Source of the DNA: Candidatus Electrothrix rattekaaiensis | GTDB lineage: Bacteria; Desulfobacterota; Desulfobulbia; Desulfobulbales; Desulfobulbaceae | Length of the DNA stretch: 64,000 nucleotides | Reading direction: 5' to 3' | NCBI GenBank assembly: GCA_032595675.1 | Contig: JAVQMD010000001.1 | Location: 1,396,640-1,460,639, forward strand | Shown here: one piece after another, positions 17,363 through 26,771 of the stretch | Numbering within the stretch: position 1 is the stretch's first letter | Layout of the letters: every line of letters begins with the position of its first letter | Made by a program: the position numbers and the translations under genes | Notes under the pieces: model-generated | What the model saw: the letters and a program-made list of their open reading frames with translations, nothing else | Databases searched by the model: none | Told to the model about the DNA's origin: nothing

Positions 17363-18384
17363 AAAAAGTTATCCACTTAATACCCTATGACGGAATAGGC
17401 GGAGTGGAAACCGCTGCTCGCTCTATGGCTCATTATGACCAGAGTGAGATTAATTTTCAGATTAACTATATATTCAGTCTGTTGTGTACAAGTCGAAATA
17501 GGATTGCCCTGTTTAATCCTTTGCCTTTTTTAAAAGCAACTCGCCAGATTCTTATTGATCAACCCGATATCCTGATTGTATCCCTCTGGAGGTCGTGTAT
17601 TGTTGGATTGTTGGTCAAGATGGGGTACCCTGCTGTTCGGCTTGTACTTTTTTTACATTTACCAAAAGATGTTCATTTTCCTGATTGGATATTAACCCGT
17701 CTGACAGCTAAACTTGCTCATCAAGTTTGGGCTGACTCGGAAGCAACATTGGCTTGCCGTATATCAGGTTTACCTGGAACCGGAAAGGTAATATCATTTG
17801 TTACTCATCGCCTTGCAGCTTATAAAAACAAAATGGTAAAACCGATTTTTGTTTTTTGGGGGCGCATTCATTCACAAAAGAGATTGGAACGATCTCTCAC
17901 CATTTTTGCCGATATTCATACTGTATATCCGAAATCACATTTTATTGTTATTGGGCCTGATGGAGGAGAGTTAACCAGAATAAGAGAAGTTGCCGGGAGC
18001 ATAGGAATTACGAATGCCGTCAGGTTTGTCGGAGAAAAAAATTTCAGCGAGATAAAAGAACTTGCCCAAAATGCATTTTTTTATTTGCAGACCAGTGATC
18101 TGGAAGGTATGGCTATGTCTGTGTTGGAGGCTATGCAACTGGGATTGGTACCAGTGGTCACACCAGTGGGGGAGATAGCCTCTTATTGCAGGCATCAGGA
18201 AAATAGCTTACTCATTACATCAGATCGGCAAGCTGTTGACGATATATTGGGACTCCTGAATAATTCACGTATGTATGAACAGCTTCGCGAGAGAGCAATT
18301 GCAACATGGACGGATAAGCCTCTGTACTCAGAATCGGTGGTGCAAGCCTGTTTGGAAATTTGTTCAGAGGGGGGGGCATGCTGA
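17359..18384 (+). CDS. family 4 glycosyltransferase
   Basis: This 341-residue GT-B protein starts at GTG 17359 (GTGA overlap). It has VIHLIPYDGIGGVETAAR at the N-terminus and HLPKDVHFPDW in the acceptor half. Donor-domain motifs include VFWGRIHSQKRLE, VIGPDGGELTRI, FVGEKNFSEI and SDLEGMAMSVLEAMQLGLVPVV, the E-x7-E region of GT4. It is the last gene of the first + strand block; a convergent AAA ATPase gene follows 70 nt later. The donor sugar is not predictable. Confidence 0.86.
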   Translation: MKKVIHLIPYDGIGGVETAARSMAHYDQSEINFQINYIFSLLCTSRNRIALFNPLPFLKATRQILIDQPDILIVSLWRSCIVGLLVKMGYPAVRLVLFLHLPKDVHFPDWILTRLTAKLAHQVWADSEATLACRISGLPGTGKVISFVTHRLAAYKNKMVKPIFVFWGRIHSQKRLERSLTIFADIHTVYPKSHFIVIGPDGGELTRIREVAGSIGITNAVRFVGEKNFSEIKELAQNAFFYLQTSDLEGMAMSVLEAMQLGLVPVVTPVGEIASYCRHQENSLLITSDRQAVDDILGLLNNSRMYEQLRERAIATWTDKPLYSESVVQACLEICSEGGAC

Positions 18385-18454
18385 GAATTGTTGTCGAACA
18401 TGTCTGTTGGGTTGTTTTTTGTAACGAAAAGATGAGGTCTCGTGAGGTCTAACA

Positions 18455-19846
18455 TCATTGGCCGGATGAGCGAGGGCCGACAAATCTACCTTTCACCAGC
18501 CTTTCAACCTGACACACTAAATACAGCGGCAAAGAGATAAAAGAGAAACGGACACTCTCTTTTCCGGCAATGGCTGATTTTGCCTCAAGGCACGAGGGAG
18601 CCATACTGTTAAATCTGACAGCGACAGGCAGTTTTTTCTCACTCATGAAAACCTGAAGAGATTTCAGAGAGCCGGTCTTGCCTGCCTTGACTTCAACTGG
18701 TACCACTTGTCCGTTGACAGAGATAAGATAATCCACCTCAGCTTGGGAATTTTTCTTTTCTCTGTTCCAGTAATAGAGTTCCGGTCGTTTATAGCTTTGC
18801 TGTCTGTATAAAAGATGCTGCCCGACAAACTGCTCAGCCATTGCACCGTTGTTGATCATAAGCAGTTCCTTTTCAGCATGGAGATCAGCGAGATTTAAGC
18901 CGAGACCGGTTGCCACCAGACCAATATCAAGAAACAGCGGTTTGAAATCCCGTTCTTTCACCTCTGCACCCAAAGGGACACCGTTACCCGCACTGTGTCT
19001 GACAGGATAAGAGATACGTGCTAGCTCAAGCAGGTGCAGTGTATCCGCAAGGTCTCTTGATTTTTCGTTTGGATCAAGGTTTACATACTTCAACTTGCCG
19101 CCGATAAGTGACGGTAACCGCCTGAAAACTCTACGCAACCGTTCGGAGTGAATCCGTTGGCGGTATTTACTGAAATCATCTTCATAGGTTTGGAGAATGC
19201 TTTCATGTTCTCGTTCGACAGCAGTAAAGTTCTGCTCTGAGCCGTACCTCTTAACTGCTGCTGGCATTCCGCCTATGATCCAGAACAAGCGGACATAATA
19301 CATCAGATTATTATGGATTGACGCGGGAATACGGTCTTCCAAGGAAAAAGCGTTCAGAAAGCGGGACAATCTGTCCTGCCCCAAGCCTAGAAGAAATTCC
19401 TCGAAATCCATAGGCCCCAGATGCAGATACTCAATTCTGCCCACAGGCATGGAAAAATCATGTTCCGCCAGTAAAAACTCCAGCAGAGAACCAGCAGCAA
19501 GAATGTGTATATCTGGTCGTTCTTCAAAAAAATACCGCAACAAAGGAAGAAGACTCGGTACCGCCTGGATCTCATCAAAAAAGATGAGCGTCTTACCGGG
19601 AACGATCTCTGTATTTGCATCAATCTCAAGGAGCTGTAGGCTTTTTTCTATATCTGCGGTTTTGAACAGTTGCGCCTTTTCCGGTGTTTTGTCAAAATTA
19701 ATCTCAATTAAATTCTCGAAATGTTTCCGAGCAACCTCTCGTACCAACCATGTCTTGCCGACCTGTCTGGCCCCGCGAATAATCAGCGGCTTCCGATCAG
19801 TTCTGTTTTTCCATTCATCTATATCCAATAATGCCTTGCGATACAT
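18455..19846 (-). CDS. AAA ATPase with DUF4143 domain
   Basis: The start is placed at ATG 19846 because an AGGAGA site precedes it by 7 nt; the upstream in-frame extension looks non-coding. The N-terminal AAA_14 domain has Walker A GARQVGKT, Walker B LIFFDEIQ and AAGSLLEF. The C-terminal DUF4143 domain has a restriction-like patch EVDYLISVNGQVVPVEVKAG, with the D/E and V-K spacing of PD-(D/E)XK nucleases. These proteins are widespread and often mobile; their cellular role is not established. It interrupts the glycan block on the opposite strand. Confidence 0.85.
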   Translation of the reverse strand: MYRKALLDIDEWKNRTDRKPLIIRGARQVGKTWLVREVARKHFENLIEINFDKTPEKAQLFKTADIEKSLQLLEIDANTEIVPGKTLIFFDEIQAVPSLLPLLRYFFEERPDIHILAAGSLLEFLLAEHDFSMPVGRIEYLHLGPMDFEEFLLGLGQDRLSRFLNAFSLEDRIPASIHNNLMYYVRLFWIIGGMPAAVKRYGSEQNFTAVEREHESILQTYEDDFSKYRQRIHSERLRRVFRRLPSLIGGKLKYVNLDPNEKSRDLADTLHLLELARISYPVRHSAGNGVPLGAEVKERDFKPLFLDIGLVATGLGLNLADLHAEKELLMINNGAMAEQFVGQHLLYRQQSYKRPELYYWNREKKNSQAEVDYLISVNGQVVPVEVKAGKTGSLKSLQVFMSEKKLPVAVRFNSMAPSCLEAKSAIAGKESVRFSFISLPLYLVCQVERLVKGRFVGPRSSGQ

Positions 19847-20052
19847 GTTTTTCTCCTGTTGGTAATTATATGGGGCTATAATATCCTCTTTTGGATAAAA
19901 CACAAGGGTCTTTTGTGCGGAAAATGTCTGCTTTGCGGAAAGAAAGATGTTTTTTTACTCCTCGTCTGGTATGTTTTCAACGAGATATGTTCGTTCTACC
20001 AAGAACAATACGGTATATTATAAAAATAATTCACTGATCGCTTACTGACGCT

Positions 20053-22044
20053 ATGTGCGGAATTACAGGATTTCTTACGAGTCATCTTGGTGACAAATAT
20101 ACTCGTTCTCTCAAACAAATGACTGATACTCTGCAACACCGTGGCCCTGATAACAGCGGTATCTGGACAGATCAGGCATATGGGATTGGGCTGGGACACA
20201 GGCGTCTGGCAATTCTCGATCTTTCGCCGTCAGGGTACCAGCCCATGCATTCTGTTTCAGGACGTTATGTCATCGTTTTTAACGGTGAGGTCTATAATCA
20301 TCTTTCGTTGCGAAAACAGCTGGAAGGCAGCGGGGATCAGCAAAAAGCATGGCAGGGCCATTCAGATACAGAGACCCTGCTTGCCTGTTTTGAGGCATGG
20401 GGAATTGCAAAAAGTCTGCAAAACGTCGTGGGTATGTTTGCCCTTGCTGTCTGGGATCGGCAAGAAAGGCAGCTGACGCTCGCCCGTGATAGAATGGGAG
20501 AGAAACCCCTGTATTACGGTTGGTGCAAAGGTAGTTTTATTTTCGGCTCTGAACTGAAGGCCCTGCGTCAGTATCCCGGCTTTAACAACGCTATTGCAAG
20601 AGATGTACTGCCTCTTTATCTCCGTCACTCGTATATTCCAGCACCCTATTCTATTTACCGAGACATATATAAACTGGAACCGGGCTGTATGCTGACGGTT
20701 GATGCCTCTGGTTCGTCTATCGAGCCTGCCTCTGCCCCCCACGCTCCCTGTGAAGATAGAAACTGGAGCTTGCAACGGTATTGGTCGTTGCATGATCAGG
20801 TAATTAATAGAGAGCCAGATATGATGCTTGGCGAACAGGAAGCGCTATCCTCTCTCGAAACTGCCTTGACAGCGTCGGTTCGTATCCAGTCTGTGGCGGA
20901 TGTTCCGCTGGGTGCTTTTCTCTCCGGCGGCATTGATTCCTCTTTGATTGCAGCGCTGATGCAAGGTCAAGCGACCAAACCGATCAAGACCTTCACTATC
21001 GGATTCGAGGAAGACGGCTACAGTGAGGCGGTTTATGCAAAAGCCGTGGCTGAACACCTGCATACTGAGCATACGGAATTGTATCTTACAGCCGCCCAGG
21101 CAATGGAGGTGATTCCTCTGCTGCCGACCTTGTATGATGAGCCCTTTGCCGATTCATCGCAAATTCCCACCTTTTTGGTGGCGCAAATGGCCCGCCAGTA
21201 TGTTACAGTGGCCCTGTCCGGCGACGGCGGGGATGAGCTGTTCGGAGGGTATAATCGGTATCTCTGGGCACCAAAGATATGGCAAAAAATAGCTTGGCTC
21301 CCCTATACTCTTCGACAGCAGCTCTCTCGCCTCCTTATACGGGCTTCTCAAAACGATTTCTTGGCGCACCAACAGGGCATTGCTCATAAATTTTCGATAG
21401 CCTTAGCAGGAGAAAAACTGCAAAAACTCGGGCAACGTTTACAGGGGGTTCGGGATCTTGATGATTTTTATCAGAGTCTGGTTTCGGAATGGAGAGCACC
21501 AGAGGAAATCGTTTTGGCAGGGCAGGGAGTTGAAACTTTACTTACAGACAGAAGAAACTGGCCGCAACTGGAGCGGGCTGAAGAACGTATGATGTACCTT
21601 GATGCTCTAACCTACTTACCGGATGATATTTTATGCAAGGTGGATCGGGCCGCTATGGGGGTAAGTCTTGAGACGCGGGTGCCTTTCCTGGATCATCGAG
21701 TGGTGGAAATGGCGTGGCGATTACCCTTGCATATGAAGATTCGTGACAGTCAGGGGAAATGGCCTTTGCGGCAGCTTCTGTATAAATACGTACCGTGTGA
21801 ATTGATTGAACGACCTAAGCAGGGGTTTGCCATACCTTTGGGCGAATGGTTGCGTGGACCTTTGCGTGATTGGGCCGAGCATCTGCTGGATCCTGTCCGT
21901 TTATCTGAACAGGGCTATTTTCGGTCTGAGCCGATCCAGCAGAAATGGCAGGAACATGTGACGAAAAAGCGCAACTGGGAACATTCCCTGTGGTCAATAT
22001 TGATGTTTCAGGCTTGGCTTGAAACACAGCAGGAGAAGAATTAA
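20053..22044 (+). CDS. asnB: asparagine synthase (glutamine-hydrolysing), AsnB family
   Basis: This 663-residue protein starts MCGITGF, so Cys2 is the glutaminase nucleophile of the class II amidotransferase domain (to about residue 210). The synthetase domain follows with the pyrophosphatase motif LSGGIDSS near residue 290 and GDGGDELFGGYNRY. AsnB paralogues inside polysaccharide loci often amidate uronic acids or similar carboxylates, so its real substrate may be a sugar acid rather than aspartate. It reads divergently from the AAA gene with about 200 bp between starts. No clear ribosome-binding site is seen. Confidence 0.9.
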   Translation: MCGITGFLTSHLGDKYTRSLKQMTDTLQHRGPDNSGIWTDQAYGIGLGHRRLAILDLSPSGYQPMHSVSGRYVIVFNGEVYNHLSLRKQLEGSGDQQKAWQGHSDTETLLACFEAWGIAKSLQNVVGMFALAVWDRQERQLTLARDRMGEKPLYYGWCKGSFIFGSELKALRQYPGFNNAIARDVLPLYLRHSYIPAPYSIYRDIYKLEPGCMLTVDASGSSIEPASAPHAPCEDRNWSLQRYWSLHDQVINREPDMMLGEQEALSSLETALTASVRIQSVADVPLGAFLSGGIDSSLIAALMQGQATKPIKTFTIGFEEDGYSEAVYAKAVAEHLHTEHTELYLTAAQAMEVIPLLPTLYDEPFADSSQIPTFLVAQMARQYVTVALSGDGGDELFGGYNRYLWAPKIWQKIAWLPYTLRQQLSRLLIRASQNDFLAHQQGIAHKFSIALAGEKLQKLGQRLQGVRDLDDFYQSLVSEWRAPEEIVLAGQGVETLLTDRRNWPQLERAEERMMYLDALTYLPDDILCKVDRAAMGVSLETRVPFLDHRVVEMAWRLPLHMKIRDSQGKWPLRQLLYKYVPCELIERPKQGFAIPLGEWLRGPLRDWAEHLLDPVRLSEQGYFRSEPIQQKWQEHVTKKRNWEHSLWSILMFQAWLETQQEKN

Positions 22045-22045
22045 G

Positions 22046-23077
22046 ATGTGGCCCTATTGGCTGATGTTTTCGATCCCCGCCTTTGCGGCCCTGTCAACCG
22101 AGAATAGGGACCGATCTTGGGGGCCTTGGATTGCGCTGGGACTTTTTTTCACGATTTGTATCGGTTTCAGATTTCATGTTGGAGGAGATTGGAATAACTA
22201 TCTCCCTTTTTATGATCGGGAGATCGGCAGAGCCTTTACAGATCCTATAAGCGGTGACCCCGGCTATGTTTTGTTGAATCGTTTTATGGCTCAACTTGAT
22301 TGGAAGATTTACGGAGTGAACTTGGCCTGCGGGTTATTTTTTATTGGAGGGCTGGTAGTTTTTTGCAGAGGTTTGTACCGATCCTGGCTGGGTTTTGCCG
22401 TGGCGGTGCCGTACTTGGTGGTTGTGGTAGCAATGGGATACTCCCGCCAAGGGGTGGCACTTGGTCTGATTTTTTGGGGACTTGCCTATCTTGAAAAGGG
22501 CAAATTCATCCCCTATCTACTCTTTATTGCTGTTGCTGCTCTGTTTCATAAAACAGCAGTAATTATGATTCCTCTGGGTATTTTTCTCTATCGTCAAGGG
22601 TGGTTGTATCGAATTATAGCTGTTGCTTTGGTTGTTACCGGGCTATGGAATGCTCTGGTGGCTAAGGAGGTAGATCATCTCTGGTCTGCCTATGTTGAGC
22701 AGCAGATGTATTCCCAGGGTGCTTTTATTCGAGTGGCGATGAACGGTGTCGCTGCTGTGTTTCTGTTGAAATATTGGAAGCAGTGGAAGGAGATTTATCC
22801 CAATGCACTCCTTTGGTTATGGATGGCCTATGGCGCGATAGCCTGCGTTTTTGCGGTCGGATTTGCCACTACTGCTGTGGATCGGCTTGCTCTCTATATC
22901 ACTCCCTTGCAGGTGGTTGTTTTCTCACGACTCCCCTTTCTTGCCAGAAAGGAATATCATCCTGATACAATGACAGTATGGATTTTATTGGGCTATGGAG
23001 CGGTCCTCTTTGTCTGGCTGAATTTTGCCACCCATGCCGGATATTGGCTCCCGTATCGGAATATTCTTTTCGAATAG
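22046..23077 (+). CDS. EpsG-family membrane protein (probable polysaccharide polymerase)
   Basis: The start is ATG 22046, two bases after the asnB stop, with AGGAGAA upstream. The product is 343 residues with about nine hydrophobic spans. The GGDWNNYLPFYDREIGR loop near residue 50 and YSRQGVALGLIFWGLAYL match the EpsG family, which is thought to act like Wzy and join repeat units in the periplasm. Placement between AsnB and a GT4 supports this. No separate Wzy or Wzx is visible in the window. Confidence 0.8.
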   Translation: MWPYWLMFSIPAFAALSTENRDRSWGPWIALGLFFTICIGFRFHVGGDWNNYLPFYDREIGRAFTDPISGDPGYVLLNRFMAQLDWKIYGVNLACGLFFIGGLVVFCRGLYRSWLGFAVAVPYLVVVVAMGYSRQGVALGLIFWGLAYLEKGKFIPYLLFIAVAALFHKTAVIMIPLGIFLYRQGWLYRIIAVALVVTGLWNALVAKEVDHLWSAYVEQQMYSQGAFIRVAMNGVAAVFLLKYWKQWKEIYPNALLWLWMAYGAIACVFAVGFATTAVDRLALYITPLQVVVFSRLPFLARKEYHPDTMTVWILLGYGAVLFVWLNFATHAGYWLPYRNILFE

Positions 23078-23090
23078 CCAGCTCCAGTTC

Positions 23091-24236
23091 ATGAAGATTA
23101 TTTTTTTCGCCAATACGGATTGGTATCTGTATAATTTTCGGCTTGGGCTTGCTCGCTCCCTTCGTGAACAAGGTACTGAAGTGGTTATGATGTCACCCCC
23201 TGGTGAGTACGGGGCACGAATAGAAAACAAGGGATTTCGCTGGATTCCCCTGCCGATGGAACGGCGCAGCCTGAATCCTTTTCGTGAAATTCAATTACTT
23301 CGTTATATCTGTTCCATATACAAAAAAGAACGACCTGATGTAGTCCATAATTTCACCATCAAAAGTGTGATCTACGGTGCTTTGGCTACCCAAGCAGCAG
23401 GGATACAAAACAGAATCCATGCTGTTACAGGTTTGGGGCATGTCTTTATCAGTCAATCCATGCGAGCCCGTATCCTTCGTCCTCTGGTTAAGGGGTTACT
23501 CAGACAGGCTTTACGAGGAAAAGGGAGTCGTTTGATTCTCCAGAATCCTGATGATAGAGCCTTGTTTCTTGAGCATAACCTGATCGGCCCGGAACACATT
23601 CATCTGATTCGAGGCTCCGGCGTGGATACCGAGCGTTTTGCCCCGGTGCAAAAGGTACGTCAAGGGAAATTTCGGGTTTTGTTGGCTGCTCGGCTGCTTT
23701 GGGAAAAGGGGATTAGGGAGTATGTGGAAGCTGCCGAGTTATTGATCCATCGGAGCGATGAGCTTGAATTTCTGCTTGCCGGGGTTGCGGATCCGGGTAA
23801 TCCTAGCGCCGTACCGGAACAGGAAATAAGGAGATGGCAGAAATCCGGCATGTTAACGGTACTCGGACATGTGGAAAATATGCAACAGCTGATGACTGAG
23901 GTAAATGTCATGGTTCTGCCAAGTTGGCGGGAGGGAACCCCGCGAGGCCTCCTGGAAGCAGCATCTATGGCCCTACCCATTATCACCACTGATGCACCCG
24001 GTTGTCGGGAAATAGTGGAGAATGAGAAAAACGGCTTCCTCGTGCCGGTGGGAGATGCTGTCGCCTTGGCTGAAAAGATTGAATATCTCCTGGATCACCC
24101 GGAGACTTGCCTTCATTTCGGTACAGCAGGCCGTGAAAAGGTCTGCAAGGAGTTTGACCAAGAGATTGTTTTTCGTCAAACATGGGAAGTCTATCGCTCC
24201 CTCGGCATCCTGAACAAGTCGATAAGAGGTGGATGA
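23091..24236 (+). CDS. family 4 glycosyltransferase (PglA/WbpX-like)
   Basis: ATG 23091 gives MKIIFFANTDWYLYNFRLGLA; the longer reading from 23025 lies inside the EpsG gene and is rejected. The 381-residue GT-B protein has PDVVHNFTIKSVIYGALA, AVTGLGHVF, GSGVDTERF, LLAARLLWEKGIREY and SWREGTPRGLLEAASMALPII. These fit GT4 enzymes that add N-acetylhexosamines to undecaprenyl-linked sugars. It overlaps the next gene by ATGA. Confidence 0.87.
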   Translation: MKIIFFANTDWYLYNFRLGLARSLREQGTEVVMMSPPGEYGARIENKGFRWIPLPMERRSLNPFREIQLLRYICSIYKKERPDVVHNFTIKSVIYGALATQAAGIQNRIHAVTGLGHVFISQSMRARILRPLVKGLLRQALRGKGSRLILQNPDDRALFLEHNLIGPEHIHLIRGSGVDTERFAPVQKVRQGKFRVLLAARLLWEKGIREYVEAAELLIHRSDELEFLLAGVADPGNPSAVPEQEIRRWQKSGMLTVLGHVENMQQLMTEVNVMVLPSWREGTPRGLLEAASMALPIITTDAPGCREIVENEKNGFLVPVGDAVALAEKIEYLLDHPETCLHFGTAGREKVCKEFDQEIVFRQTWEVYRSLGILNKSIRGG

Positions 24237-25381
24237 CGGTGACGGTTCGAGGACTGCACCCAGAGACTGGTGAGCTGCTTCGTCAAGTTTTTCTTGGGCA
24301 GGAAGCTAGGTGGCAGGAAAGCAGAGAGTTCTCAGAAGAAGTTTTTTTTCAGGATGTTGTTTCCCAAGGAATGGCTCCGCTCCTGTTTCGGAGGATCGCC
24401 TCAGAAGTCAGCAGTGCTCGTGCTTGGCCTGAGCCCCTTTTGCTTCGCCTGCGGAAAACAGCTTTGCATCAGGCCGCCTTTGAACTGGTAGCTGAGCTGG
24501 ATCTTCGTCATCTACTTGCCGCCTTTGCACACGTTGGTATCAGTCCGCTTCTCCTCAAAGGAACGCCTTTATCCCATACCCTGTACCCGGAACCGGGCCT
24601 GCGTTCGAGATGTGATACAGACCTGCTCATCTCAGAGGAAGAGCGAGAAAAGGCAGCAAGCTTGATGAAAAAATTGGGTTACACTCCACTCCATGAAGCG
24701 CAAGTGGATTATATCAATACCCAGATGAGCTATGCAAAGCAAACAGCGCAAGGGTTTTCTTGCTGCTATGATATGCATTGGCAAGTGAGTAATTGCAACC
24801 GCCAGTTCAGCCGGGATTTTGCCAACGGAAAATTGTTTGAACACGCTGAGGATATTCCGGTCTTGGGAGAAAATGCTCGAACCCTGAGCAAGGTGGATGC
24901 GCTGATTTTTTCCTGCTTTCACAGAGCAGGTCATTTTGCCCATAGCGGTGACCGGCTAATTTGGCTGTACGATATCCATTTACTTTGTCAAGCCCTGACA
25001 GCGCAAGAGGGAGCGGCCTTTTGTCGGCGAGCCAAAGAGCTTCAGATCAGCTCGCTCTGTACTGATGCCATAACCACAGCACAATCCTGGTTCGGCACAG
25101 TGTGTCCTGAAGAATTAAGGCTCTTTTTACACGAGAGAACCGAAAATGAAGCGGCGGCTCAGCTTCTTGGAAGCGGCAGACGCGACGGTATCAGAAAGCA
25201 TACCTTGCTTGAGCTGAAAGGTTTATCCGGTTGGCAAGAACGCTTTTCGTATATTGTGCAAAACCTTTTCCCTCCGGCAGAATTCATGCTCTGGCGCTAT
25301 AATAAAAAGAAAAAATTGATATTGCCTTGGTTGTATGTCCGGCGGTTTGCAGAAGGGCTGATTATTTTTTTACGGAAATAG
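24233..25381 (+). CDS. nucleotidyltransferase-fold protein (NTP_transf_5-like)
   Basis: ATG 24233 overlaps the GT4 stop (ATGA) and gives 382 residues. The central region has LLLKGTPLSHTLYPEPGLRSRCDTDLLI, with the paired-acid pattern of a minimal nucleotidyltransferase. It is followed by MHWQVSN and a helical C-terminal half with HRAGHFAHSGDRLIWLYDIHLL. The family is recurrent in exopolysaccharide loci, but its reaction is not known. The coupled start ties it to the same operon. Confidence 0.75.
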   Translation: MTVTVRGLHPETGELLRQVFLGQEARWQESREFSEEVFFQDVVSQGMAPLLFRRIASEVSSARAWPEPLLLRLRKTALHQAAFELVAELDLRHLLAAFAHVGISPLLLKGTPLSHTLYPEPGLRSRCDTDLLISEEEREKAASLMKKLGYTPLHEAQVDYINTQMSYAKQTAQGFSCCYDMHWQVSNCNRQFSRDFANGKLFEHAEDIPVLGENARTLSKVDALIFSCFHRAGHFAHSGDRLIWLYDIHLLCQALTAQEGAAFCRRAKELQISSLCTDAITTAQSWFGTVCPEELRLFLHERTENEAAAQLLGSGRRDGIRKHTLLELKGLSGWQERFSYIVQNLFPPAEFMLWRYNKKKKLILPWLYVRRFAEGLIIFLRK

Positions 25382-25396
25382 AGCGACAAGAGGCCC

Positions 25397-26020
25397 ATGT
25401 TGAAAACGCGCTTACTCCTCTTTCTGGGCGGCATCGTGTTCGGTATTTTGCTCGTCCTTGCTGCTGGAATCCTTTTTATGCGCTATGCTCCTTTTCTCCT
25501 TATTGTTGACGAGCCGGTTGAACAGGCGGATATTGCTGTGGTGCTGGGCGGCGGGGGAGGGAGTCGTCTTCGCAAGGGTTTATCGCTCTATGAGGCCGGT
25601 CTGGTAAAGCATCTCGTCTTGGTGGATAACAAAAAGAATGCTTGGGATTATATGCTAGGGCGTTTTTGTCCAGACTGCGCAGCAGAAGGCAAGATAACCA
25701 TTATAGAAGGTTCAAAAAATACCTTTACCGATGCAGAATTGGTGGAGCAGTATTGCCGTGCCCGTAACATAAAAAATAAGATAAAAAATGTGCTGGTGGT
25801 GACGGATCCCTATCACACCCGTCGAGCAGCCTTGATTTTTACAGCACAATTTGCAGAAAGTGAGGTCCAGGTAGCTGTGGTCAGTTCAGGAGACTTTGGC
25901 AGTCGATTAACACCGGAAAAACAATGGTGGCAAGATGAGAATACCCTACAGACTGTTTGGGCTGAGATGAATAAAATATTGATTATCCTTTTGAGAAAAT
26001 ATGAATTTTGCACTCACTAA
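25397..26020 (+). CDS. YdcF/ElyC-family membrane protein (DUF218)
   Basis: This 207-residue protein has one N-terminal membrane helix (about residues 6-28) and then a DUF218 domain with ADIAVVLGGGGGSRLRKGLSLYEAGLVKHLVLV and VVTDPYHTRRAALIF. The domain should lie outside the cytoplasm. Family members influence envelope integrity and lipid-carrier or peptidoglycan metabolism; the chemistry is not proven. Its last 20 bases overlap the start of a second member of the same family. Confidence 0.85.
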   Translation: MLKTRLLLFLGGIVFGILLVLAAGILFMRYAPFLLIVDEPVEQADIAVVLGGGGGSRLRKGLSLYEAGLVKHLVLVDNKKNAWDYMLGRFCPDCAAEGKITIIEGSKNTFTDAELVEQYCRARNIKNKIKNVLVVTDPYHTRRAALIFTAQFAESEVQVAVVSSGDFGSRLTPEKQWWQDENTLQTVWAEMNKILIILLRKYEFCTH

Positions 26021-26771
26021 ACTGTTGCCCTTATTTGTTTATCCTTTGGGCATGACGATCATGCTTTTTCTTGCTGGATTCCTTCTGCTTTGGATACGTC
26101 GGAAACGAAGTGCTGTTCTGCTGATCTTCCTCTCTCTCGCTTTGCTTTGGTCTGCTTCAACCCAAGTGGCTGCCGAGTTTGTTTTGCACTCCCTGGAACG
26201 TCGTTATCCACCGCTTGCTCTCGAAGAAATACCGACTGCGGATGCGATTGTTCTTTTGGGCGGTGTTACCCGTGGGAGAGTTCCCGGGACCGGCCTGACC
26301 GATCTTGGTGGCGGAGTCGATCGAATTGTGCATGCTGCCCGGCTTTTCAAGGCCGGGAAGGCCCCGCTTCTTCTTTTATCCGGGGGCAATGCACCAGGAT
26401 ATCGATCTGAAGCCGAGGATATGGCAGATATCTTGCAACTCATGGATATACCGGCTGATAGCATATTACTGGAGACCAAGAGCAGAAATACGCAGCAAAA
26501 CGCGCTGTACAGCCAACAAATTTTGCAGCAACAGGGAATCAAAAAGATTCTGCTGGTGACCTCTGCTACCCATATGCGCCGGGCTGAGGCTCTTTTTTCA
26601 GGCATTGGAGTATCGGTTCTTCCGGCAGCGACGGATTACCAATTGGTTGAGCGCGCTCCTTCTCTCCTTGACTGGCTACCCCAGGCCGGAGCCTTGGAGA
26701 TGACAACCAAGGGGATCAAGGAGTATATCGGGTATTGGATGTATCTTATTACAAGGGCTTTGGACCGATGA
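26001..26771 (+). CDS. ElyC/SanA/YdcF-family envelope protein
   Basis: This 256-residue protein has two N-terminal membrane helices in its first 55 residues, then ADAIVLLGGVTRGR, RIVHAARLFKAGKAPLLLLSGGNAPGYRSEAEDM, SRNTQQNALYS and LLVTSATHMRRAEALF. This is the classic order of ElyC. ElyC affects undecaprenyl-phosphate use in peptidoglycan and glycan synthesis, which fits a polysaccharide locus. It overlaps the upstream paralogue by 20 nt and the downstream gene by ATGA. Confidence 0.87.
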   Translation: MNFALTKLLPLFVYPLGMTIMLFLAGFLLLWIRRKRSAVLLIFLSLALLWSASTQVAAEFVLHSLERRYPPLALEEIPTADAIVLLGGVTRGRVPGTGLTDLGGGVDRIVHAARLFKAGKAPLLLLSGGNAPGYRSEAEDMADILQLMDIPADSILLETKSRNTQQNALYSQQILQQQGIKKILLVTSATHMRRAEALFSGIGVSVLPAATDYQLVERAPSLLDWLPQAGALEMTTKGIKEYIGYWMYLITRALDR